Source: Tubiluchus corallicola (Eukaryota > Priapulida > Priapulimorpha > Priapulimorphida > Tubiluchidae). Taken from it: a stretch of DNA of 26,984 bases. The notes beneath the pieces are model-generated. The model saw nothing but the letters and a program-made list of their open reading frames with translations. It was not told where the DNA came from and did not search any database. The stretch spans positions 2,501 through 29,484 of the forward strand of contig JAQGDQ010000807.1 of NCBI GenBank assembly GCA_030141605.1, in the 5' to 3' direction. Shown here piece after piece: positions 19,773-26,984 of the stretch. Each line of letters opens with the position of its first letter. Positions within the stretch are counted from its first letter, which is position 1. The position numbers were made by a program, and so were the translations under genes.

Positions 19773-19937
19773 TCGTCTCGAATCTTCGAAACTCTGTTCG
19801 TGTGGCATCGATGAATAAGCTCATTTCATGATTTTCTAACATTAGGGCTTCGCAATGATCAAACTCGTGCTGTGGATTTTTACTAGTTGAAGATATGGCT
19901 TGATTCGGGATAATTATACTAACTCATCAGTTACCAT
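19773..19937. repeat. Degenerate ~27-bp minisatellite, left part
   Basis: Units such as GGCTTCGCAATGATCAAACT and TCGAATCTTCGAAACTCTGT share a CTTC-(C/G)-AAT-rr-CAAA-T core with the units at 20500-20835. They are heavily diverged. Confidence 0.4.
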
Positions 19938-20487
19938 ACTTAGTGTAGCAAGTGCTTGCGGCACCCGGGAGCGAAAAAAACTTTTGGCGCCCAACTTTTT
20001 AAATGTTTTGATTATGTTTCATGGGTGAAGGAACAAATTGTGCACGATTCTGAAAGATACAGACCACTACAGTTTCACAATAATACAGTCGGCATTTAAA
20101 AAAAAACGCCAGTTTCTAAACCACACGATATTCAATACAGGGTAACATCAAAATTGTTATACCATTCTGTAACAAATTATTATGTTTCGTACACTATCGT
20201 TATCATAAAAGATTAATTGTAGTGCAGTGGGCTAGTGAAGCAAAGGCTTGCATAAGCCCACTGTCATGTGAAACGACACCCTACACACACCGTTAAGTAA
20301 CGACATTTTGCTTTTTTTCTGGGCTGTATGTAGCTTGACTAGACAATTTTGTTGTAGTTTGAAAACTTTTGTTAACTGTTTTGTTAAAGCCAAATCTGTA
20401 ATTAATAATTAACAGTCATTGAACTCTAGATGAATTTTGGGCCCTCTCACCCTTGCGCGCGGGGGTCCCCACTTAGCTACGCATCTG
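19938..20487. mobile_element. hAT-like non-autonomous element (MITE)
   Basis: The ends are ACTTAGTGTAGC and, inverted, CAGATGCGTAGC. These resemble the CAGTGGCGTAGC-type terminal repeat common to many animal hAT MITEs. Inside each end is the GC-rich pattern GGCACCCGGGAGCG...TTGGCGCCC (left), mirrored loosely by GGGCCCTCTCACCC...GCGCGCGGGGG (right). It is 550 bp with no ORF. No clean 8-bp target-site duplication remains, so the boundaries are approximate. A stem GTGGGCT/AGCCCAC lies at 20228-20261. Confidence 0.55.
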
Positions 20488-20499
20488 AGCTGCGGACAC

Positions 20500-20835
20500 T
20501 TCCTCGGGACTACCCAATCTCTAAATTCACATGGCTTCCCAATGGCCAAGATGACGGTTTGAGTCCCCAAGTATCAAACTCATTCCTTAGCTAGTTTAGT
20601 GAGAAAACTTGTAACTTGGCTTCAAAAAGTCGAAATTATGTTGTGGCTTCCGAAAAGCCAAGATCGTGTTGCGGACTACTGATGTTAGTCTATACTACAG
20701 TTTATTACTTCCCAATAATCGGATTCATGACTTGGCTTGAATGACCTTGGAATAGTCCCAGTGACCAACCCCTCATATTGGCCTCTTGCTATTCAAGGTT
20801 GATTCATGGTTTCTCAATTATCAAATTGATAGGTA
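20500..20835. repeat. Degenerate ~27-bp minisatellite, right part
   Basis: Repeated cores such as TGGCTTCCCAATGGCCAAGA, TGGCTTCCGAAAAGCCAAGA, ACTTCCCAATAATCGGATTC and TGGTTTCTCAATTATCAAAT recur about every 27-30 bp. The copies are too diverged for exact unit borders. Confidence 0.5.
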
Positions 20836-20880
20836 CGAGAGCACTCCTGAGATGAACAAACAACTCCTTTCGCGTATAGT

Positions 20881-21108
20881 GTTATGCCTCGCGAGATCGA
20901 TGAAGTCTTAAAAACAGAAAAACAAACCGATTTTGTAATCTCTTGTATTGTAGGGCCTAACACATGTCCTGCGCGATGGAACTATATAGAGTTTGGTGTT
21001 GCCAGAAATCCGGTCAGACCTGCATGTAATAATTTGACCCCGACGACTGACTTACTAGCATGCATACAAAAAGCACACGAAACTATTTGCAATGAACACA
21101 GTCATTAG
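20881..21108 (+). CDS. Divergent OS-D / chemosensory-protein-like ORF (exon or pseudogene)
   Basis: The frame reads MPREIDEVLKTEKQTDF, then C-X6-C (codons 20944 and 20965), X19, a third Cys (21025) and a TAG stop at 21106. Insect chemosensory proteins, small soluble six-helix carriers of hydrophobic ligands, show NVDE-(13 residues)-C-X6-C-X18-C-X2-C. Here the DE-to-Cys distance is also 13 and the first three cysteines fit, but the fourth position is Leu (TTG, 21034). Two other Cys follow at 21061 and 21088. The usual signal peptide and first helix are missing: an in-frame TGA lies at 20848 and no upstream exon is evident. It is shorter than the normal ~110 mature residues. It may be a decayed copy, a last exon with an unseen first exon, or chance similarity. 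The start at 20884 is nominal. Confidence 0.4.
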   Translation, partial: VMPREIDEVLKTEKQTDFVISCIVGPNTCPARWNYIEFGVARNPVRPACNNLTPTTDLLACIQKAHETICNEHSH

Positions 21109-22324
21109 TTCGTTAATAACGTCAGTGCCGTTTCACAACACTCCACTCTTTGAAATAATATGTATGTATGTCAGACAAACAGATTTTCTTATTTTCCAAT
21201 CTGTTAGTTTAGCCGCAAAATATTGCCTATGTACACAACCTTTATAATATTGCCAATTTAGCTAAACAATGTAGCTAGAACTTTCGGTAAGCACTTGCAC
21301 TATCCGTATACTATTAATGCTAATACTTAGAAGTATTATTAGTCAATCAGAAAAACTATGCATAAGGTTTTTTCTGAACGCTCCGTGCAACAATATCCAG
21401 CACTATTTTTGATACGAACTACTTTTGCAAATGTAGTGTTCCACCGGCTGGCAAGTTTACGATGCTGTTCTCTTAAAATAATATTACAAGAATATTGTTG
21501 TACTTATTTCTGACTACCCCTTAACTTTGCTGTCGAGCGTGTCAAAACATGATAGCAGGGGTGAGATTCGAACACACGCCTCCGAAAAGACTGGTGTTGT
21601 CAGGCATATCAAAACACTTCGTACAGGCGAATCTGTTGGGGTTACAGATATTATAACAAAATGATGTGGCATTTTTGCAAAGCCCTATGATAGCTATCTT
21701 CTTTATGTTTTACTGAACTGTCACACTCGCCTATGTTTTGAACGCAGTAGTTCATTTTGTTTAATAAGTTACTTTTGCTTTTCATAAAACTTTACTACCT
21801 TGTGTTTCAGACGTGTGTGGATCCTAAAAAATCTTAAATCATAACAATTGCAGGGTGTCTTCAGCCAACTTATACTGGCCAGTAAAATCAATCGCTTATA
21901 CTTCGTCATGGTTACTTAAATTTTGCGAGACCTATCGTTTGGGAAGTCAATAACGATTTTTGCAATTTTGATTTAGGTGCCATAGGTACGTTAACGAAAA
22001 CTGCAGCTAAACTAAATAGGTGTATTTAGAATTTTTTTAATTCTTCATGATTTTGTTGGCACTGGGTTGATTTTAGTTGTACGTATAATAGAGCTCTAAT
22101 AAAAACTTAGTCCCGACTGCAAAGCACTTAGTTAAGTAAGTTATTCGCTTATTGCTTTTTTCATGCCTAACTGCCTGGATATTACGTTTAGAACAGCATT
22201 TACCATTGGCATGGAATCTGCCTTTAGTAAAAATTTCGAATACCAAGTAGGTCTATTGTGAGGTCACGCTATTAAAAACTGATGAAATCTTATTACTTGA
22301 AGAACAACAACGAAAATGAAAACA
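21109..22324. other. Intergenic, no gene seen apart from a tRNA-like patch
   Basis: AT-rich. The 3' UTR of the minus-strand secreted-protein gene must end in its upper part, and minus-strand ATTAAA variants occur near 22033 and 21762. No clear AATAAA is seen. Confidence 0.4.
21555..21628 (-). pseudogene. tRNA-Leu/Ser-like pseudogene or SINE head
   Basis: The minus strand reads GGAGGCGTGTGTTCGAATCT followed by CACCCCTGC, very like the variable arm, T arm and acceptor of insect tRNA-Leu genes. The upstream part keeps GCCTGTACGAAGTG (box A-like), but the 5' acceptor strand does not pair with the 3' end. It is not a working tRNA gene and is perhaps the head of a tRNA-derived SINE. Confidence 0.4.
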
Positions 22325-22400
22325 ACAACAACAACAACATCACATCGAAACAAACCTCTTTACAGAGTTACTTCGCAAGCGAGTAACCCAAAAGCAGCTG
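22325..22400 (+). repeat. Short dispersed repeat, copy 2, with (AAC)n
   Basis: An (AAC)n run at about 22318-22340 is followed by AAACAAACCTCTTTACAG, matching the copy at 11118-11192. It lies in the 3' UTR side of the minus-strand gene. Confidence 0.5.
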
Positions 22401-22476
22401 GACTCGGAACACCATTTATATTTTTATCACAAGCTGCTGCTATAGTTAATACAATTTCATGTGCACGCCTAGTTAC

Positions 22477-23158
22477 TTAATAACCAGACCTGTAGATACC
22501 ACCAGAAGGTCTAAATCTGCCTGGATTGTAAGGAGACTTGTACTGCTGCCCGACCCGACCATACACTGGATGTCGTAAGTTGTCAGGAGCATTTGAGTTT
22601 AAAGGTATGTCTTCAGCACGCCTTCTGGACTCTGGAGTATAGGAACCACCACCATCATCATCATCATCACTACCATCACTTCGTGCCAAGTGCTTTTCCT
22701 GAGATTTCGCAATGTTGGGATGTCTGGAACCACCCGGATCGTGATTAAAATAAGGATTATCTCTTTTTAATGCACGATAATCGCTTGTGTTGTCATGTCT
22801 GCTATACCCAGGGTAGAAAACATCGTCTGGAATTTCAGCACCGCTGCGCACCGTGTTATCTACCAAATCGCTCACATTTTTTTCTTTATGAAGAATAGTA
22901 GCATCGTGTGGAATTGCTTCGTTTTCTTCTCTCTCAAGCTTGTTGTACTTGTGCAGAATGTCCAACAGCTGTGCAAGCGGAATGTTGTGTGTCTCCTCCT
23001 CTGTGTATTCAGGTTTTCCAGCATTTTCGACACTCGAACCGTCATGACGAGATTTCTTTGATTTGTAATATTTGACGCTGGCTGTTTTCAGGTGGCAGGT
23101 TATTGACTTCAGAAACAGTTCCAAGGCTTCTACCATTTGAAGCTCATGCTCTGGAATT
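22477..23158 (-). CDS. Secreted protein, exon 3
   Basis: The minus-strand acceptor TGTATTTTTCAG ends at 23159. The first base completes an Arg codon, followed by IPEHELQMVEALELFLK. An in-frame ATG at 23190 lies inside the intron and is not a start. The CAT run at about 22652-22672 codes for the Asp repeat. The exon ends with TAA at 22479-22477. Confidence 0.85.
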
Positions 23159-23707
23159 CTGAAAAATACAATAAATGCTTGACGAGACACAATAGGCCTG
23201 ACAAAACGTTAGGTGTTTTTATTTAGCAGTATGGCTGTTGTTGCAAGGGTCTTGTTATGACTCTAATTCGATTGAAGGCGCAAATATAAGAACAGTGGAT
23301 TTTGAAAGGCTGAAGATTTTGTTAGTTGAAAGAATTAACATAAACGTGGACTTCGTATTGCCTTTTTGTTTGCATTCACACACTGAGCTCAGTTTGCTCA
23401 AGGTGCAACTAGGTATTAGAACCAGCCTCACGTAACCCTTATGATTCAAAAACAAAAATGTGTATTCTCAACATTTTCAATTTATTATGAGCTATAGATA
23501 AATTAAGCACTTTTTGTTCTACCTATTATAAAATTTCCTTTTTTCCTCTTTTCCATACTTCTCTCTCTGCAAGGGTGGCCTATCAGGTTTATATCGAACA
23601 TCATGTTTGTAAGGTCGCTGAGCGTCTGGACTCCGAATGTAGCCAGCCAGAGCCTTTGAAAGAGAAATCAATTTGAATCAATCAAATTAAGGTAATAAAT
23701 ATTAAAG

Positions 23708-23741
<34 letters not shown>

Positions 23742-23757
23742 GTTGTTGTTGTTGTTG

Positions 23758-23855
<98 letters not shown>

Positions 23856-24541
23856 ACTGTTACTATTGGTAAAATGTTATTTCCGTTTTTTATCTTAATT
23901 TCAAGACGTTGGAATAAACACACAAAACGTTAGACTTGAAATGCAGAGGTTCCTAATTCAAAGCCATTTCAGTCTAGACTTTCTTATGTCTTCTTCCTTC
24001 CAGGTCATGTTTGCCTTCAGAAATTCTGGTTCACTTTCTCGTTTGTCACAGCACTAGTTGAAAAACAAGGAGGTTGCATTCACATGGACTCTGTGTCTCA
24101 TCTTCAGGTCGTAGTCTTGACCCCATAGTGAGTTAGATTCCGGCCTTGTCACAACGTACCACACTGGGCACGGTCACTGAATGCTGGATTGTACTGAATC
24201 ATATGAGAAATGACAAAGAATTATCAATTACATGAAGCATTAAAGCACCTTTGCACCGAAAAGGGTTCTTCTAAAATTATTGATAAGTCTTTGATTAATA
24301 CTGCCACTGACACCCCAAATAGCCACCCAAGGAAAACTAAAAACGTTTTATAAGGAAACTATTGCATAAAAGGTAGATAAAAGCAAAGTGCTGTGTGTAC
24401 AATAACCTCGCCGATGTTTCATACAAATAAATGAAATATCCTAACCAAAAATTTTTGTTAAAATACTTTTAGAAAACCAACCTTTTGCAAAACGATATTC
24501 GCTAGGAAAATTGGCAACACAAATATAGTTTTCAAATCCAT
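22477..24541 (-). CDS. Secreted 290-residue protein, three exons, complete
   Basis: Joining 24541-24482, 23653-23523 and 23158-22477 gives 873 nt, 290 residues plus TAA. Introns are GT-AG with phases 0 and 2. The N-terminus MDLKTIFVLPIFLANIVLQK plus ALA from exon 2 forms a signal peptide with an A-L-A cleavage site before Gly24. The mature part has a basic Pro/Tyr-rich head (24-64), two likely amphipathic helices (about 67-92 and 119-138), a polar middle with an Asp run (near 235) and a Gly/Pro/Arg/Tyr-rich C-terminus. There is one cysteine (Cys85), so no internal disulfide. Basic pairs (KR, KK, KR, RRR) could be prohormone-convertase sites. I do not recognise the family; a neuropeptide/prohormone-like precursor or an extracellular matrix-associated protein are both possible. 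Confidence 0.75.
23523..23653 (-). CDS. Secreted protein, exon 2
   Basis: 131 nt, with acceptor TTTCTCTTTCAAAG and donor AATAG|GTAGAA. It begins ALAGYIRSPDAQRPY and ends KRKFYN plus two bases of an Arg codon. It is not visible as a long ORF; it was found by splice sites and phase. Confidence 0.75.
23710..23853. repeat. (TTA)n(GTT)n(TTA)n compound microsatellite, 144 bp
   Basis: A long TTA run is broken near 23740-23762 by about seven GTT units. It lies in intron 1 of the secreted-protein gene. Poly-Ile and poly-Thr frames over it are spurious. Confidence 0.95.
24482..24541 (-). CDS. Secreted protein, exon 1 (signal peptide)
   Basis: The exon codes for MDLKTIFVLPIFLANIVLQK and ends AAG|GTTGGT in phase 0. 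The donor is weaker than consensus. ATG at 24541 is chosen because it alone yields a signal peptide that joins exon 2 in frame. Two earlier ATGs (24581, 24577) lie upstream: one opens a six-codon uORF, the other overlaps out of frame. Confidence 0.7.
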
Positions 24542-24620
24542 AACTAGATGATAATTTTATAAATTCGAATTTTCCATGCATAATCTGCTGTCACAAACAA
24601 CTAAACGCTTCAGGTAAACA

Positions 24621-24625
24621 ACTGA
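24621..24625 (-). promoter_or_regulatory. Possible initiator (TCAGT)
   Basis: The minus strand reads ATGTTCAGTTGTTT about 80 nt before the start codon. TCAGT is the common arthropod initiator core. No TATA box is seen at the right distance, so this is only suggestive. Confidence 0.2.
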
Positions 24626-26984
24626 ACATAACAACACCAACGTGCCCAACACACGAATTATTTCGTAGTTTTAATTCCCAGCAGTGACTTTACTGTAACT
24701 AGTGCAGTGTTCTGCCCGGTGTTAATGTTCTAATTTCCATCATTACTTTTTCAAAACCATCTTTGTTACAACGAACTAACTGCTCGAAGTGCAGCAATTA
24801 GCATGGCGATGTCAGTGACTGAGCACCACCAGCAGAATCATGTGTGAATGAAGGTTCCGGGCTGCTACTTCCACCCATTTCGAATCTCCTTTTCCTCTTC
24901 CTAACCCCCTCACTTCCACACCAGCTGCCAGCTACCTTGATCTGCCCCTTGATCTCCTAACCTACTGTTACAATAATTATGCTCTCCAAATGACTTTGCA
25001 GGTAAGATTACTTCAGTACGAAAATATGAGGTGAAATTACGCAGGTAATTTTCACTAATTTTCGGAATTCGCATATCTTTCCGCACTTGACTCAAGTTGC
25101 TAGCCTAATGTTGAAAGTGTGGCGATTAAAAACAGGGCGAAAAAGCTTTAGCGATTTGTCCTTTTAAAATCAGCATTACATATTATATACAAGGAATTAT
25201 TATACATGAAACACTGAGTGGAATGTTTGTGCATAAATGACTGTTCATAGACGCATAGTTATCACTGATGTGTTACTCAGCATCTAGTGAGCATCGAAAC
25301 TGCGAAAAGAATTATAAAAAATACTAGGACTAGGGCTGGATTAGGTGTTTCATGGGCATATGGCTATGAACAAATGAAGGGCCTGAAGTCCCACGCCGCA
25401 AAAGAGAGCCACACTTTCGTGTATTCCAGGTTTCCTTTTTCGGAAGAGTTATAAATTTCTCTCCAAGACTCCAACCAAGTGCCAGTAAAATTTTTTTTCC
25501 TATAACAACGGGTGAAAAACTCTACAAATACGAAATCACTTTTTGCTCATTCGAAGAATAACGTGTAGAAAAAAGTCCTAGCGGCATCCTAAGGAAGAAA
25601 ATTTATAGCTCTTTTACAAGAGGACATACCTGGCTGCAAAATAATGTGGATTTCTTTTACAAATCCTATACCAAGATAAAGGATTACAAATGACCAAGAT
25701 TAAAGTTGAGGAACATTTTTGGACGCCCGTTTATATATTCAATGTGTTGAACTACTGAATTTCATATACTCGTCTTTAGCAAGTCAGTTTTGATGAATTA
25801 GTTATCCCGTTTACTATATAACGTTATCTCGCTTTAATTGGTCATCGGTCTCAGGACACGGAGTGCCTATTAAAATTTAGGGCTACAACCTTATTAGCTA
25901 ATGGATAATCCGCCCTAGACTGACCGTTTACTGTTTCTTGGCCCACTGTAAGCGACTGACTATCGCCATTGATCGTTTGTTTGTTTTCATTTGTAGTTCA
26001 GTGAAGCAGTGAGATCAGCTGGTTTTTCCCCTTTAATTAATTAAGCTTAAATGAATGAAAATACTTACAAAGCATCACAAAGAACCATGAGAACAGATCG
26101 ACAGACCTTCGAGGCTTTCCTAGTTTGTGTTAATAACGTGCAAAAAGCAAAAAAATTTAAATACATAAATAAATAAATAAATATAAAGAATCTCAAGTTT
26201 TTAAAACCCCAAGTGCACATCTACCCCATAGTGCCTAAATACCTGTGAAAAAATAGAATTAAACTGAAAGCCATAAGAGGAGTTGAGTAATAATCGAAGA
26301 ACTGGCCGATGACCACTGTCCTTCACCATCCGGGGTCACTAGTCACCATAGCGCTGCCTGTCCCCTACCCTCAGGTGTTCACCCACCAAGTTTGGTGACT
26401 CTAGGTACCAGCGTTTTGGAGTTATTCACTGTCGCAGCGGAGAACAATAAAGAAAAAATAATAAACGGTTGATTTCCAAGAAGATTCTGCTATATGAGAA
26501 TCTTAAAAATGTGCGGGCCTATTGTACAATGGTTAGTCAAATACATTAGTCTAGTTTATAAGAGCATTGTTTTGGTCTTGTAACGATTGTGCTTTGTGTC
26601 ACTTAAAGGAAAACTGTATGATTGTGTAAACATTAGTTCAGAATGAAGAATGCTCTAAAATATTGAAAACTACAAAAGTTTTTTTTAAATCAAAGCTTAG
26701 ATTAAATAATAATTACCGCGGGTACTCAAATTTCGTTAAACTTTCAAAGCTGCGCGACTCAGTGAATCTACTAAGACTGGCAGCGGCGCCTTTTTGTCAC
26801 GTTCGCGTGGCCGACAAATAGAAGGCGGTACCGTGATAAGCATGATCATGATCTTCAGTGTTAGTTTCTGACGTCATATGATGTAAAGCCCATTTTTCGT
26901 GACATCATGCGTTTAAACAGTACTGTAACACTTATGCAAATGTTCTTGATGCGCAAGGGAAGACGCCTGCCATTGCACAAACTG
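24626..26984. other. Intergenic, no gene seen
   Basis: I find no supported exon on either strand. Minor features are an AAAT microsatellite at 26163-26184, a TTAATTAATTAA palindrome near 26033-26044 and a 14-nt palindrome CACCAAGTTTGGTG near 26382. The part next to 24541 presumably holds the promoter of the secreted-protein gene. Confidence 0.4.
26163..26184. repeat. (AAAT)n microsatellite
   Basis: Five AAAT units (CATAAATAAATAAATAAATA). Confidence 0.85.

Noticed and set aside
20228-20261. Stem-loop as an RNA gene
   Set aside because: A seven-base stem inside an hAT-like MITE, with no conserved RNA family features.
19773-20835. CRISPR-like array
   Set aside because: The units are highly diverged with no uniform repeat/spacer structure, and the host is clearly eukaryotic.
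23159-23190. ATG at 23190 as the start of a 237-residue minus-strand protein
   Set aside because: The first codons translate an intron acceptor (TGTATTTTTCAG). Upstream exons supply a proper signal peptide in frame.
23702-23923. Poly-Ile/Thr minus-strand frame
   Set aside because: It is a translation of the compound TTA/GTT microsatellite.

Overview
The window looks like nuclear DNA of an insect, or at least a pancrustacean. It is AT-rich, has spliced genes with GT-AG introns, is crowded with decayed non-LTR retrotransposons, MITE-like foldbacks and (ATT)n microsatellites, and carries an OS-D/chemosensory-protein-like ORF, a family confined to arthropods. Large introns with antisense LINE tails would suit a hemimetabolous insect such as a cockroach or termite, but that is an impression and not a proof.

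Layout. From 2620 to 17649 on the + strand lies the 3' part of a gene for a single-pass membrane protein. Six exons join in one open frame with matching phases (about 806 residues). They encode a Tyr/Asp-rich outer stalk, one transmembrane helix and a very long disordered cytoplasmic tail, most of it in one 1.86 kb last exon. The 5' exons lie upstream of the window or are unrecognised. The introns hold an antisense LINE 3' end (about 2701-3240), two foldback elements (3412-3668, 3779-4145), a 5'-truncated RTE-type LINE with an 18-bp target-site duplication (4703-6472), two antisense LINE tails on either side of the TM exon, and three copies of a dispersed repeat (12708, 13603, 15112). An AT-rich 3' UTR follows the stop.

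From 19115 to 21108 there is a dead CR1/L2-like LINE fragment, a degenerate ~27-bp minisatellite split by an hAT-type MITE, and the small OS-D-like ORF (20881-21108). From 24541 down to 22477 on the - strand is a complete three-exon gene for a 290-residue secreted protein whose signal peptide is split by the first intron. It is convergent with the membrane-protein gene. The last 2.4 kb shows no gene.

I do not recognise either main protein by name. The cytoplasmic tail carries textbook-form short linear motifs (a PP1 RVxF motif, a DSGxxS phosphodegron, a YEEI SH2 ligand), so the first gene may encode a signalling scaffold or receptor subunit. The secreted protein has several dibasic sites and could be a prohormone-like precursor. 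Both functional readings are inference.
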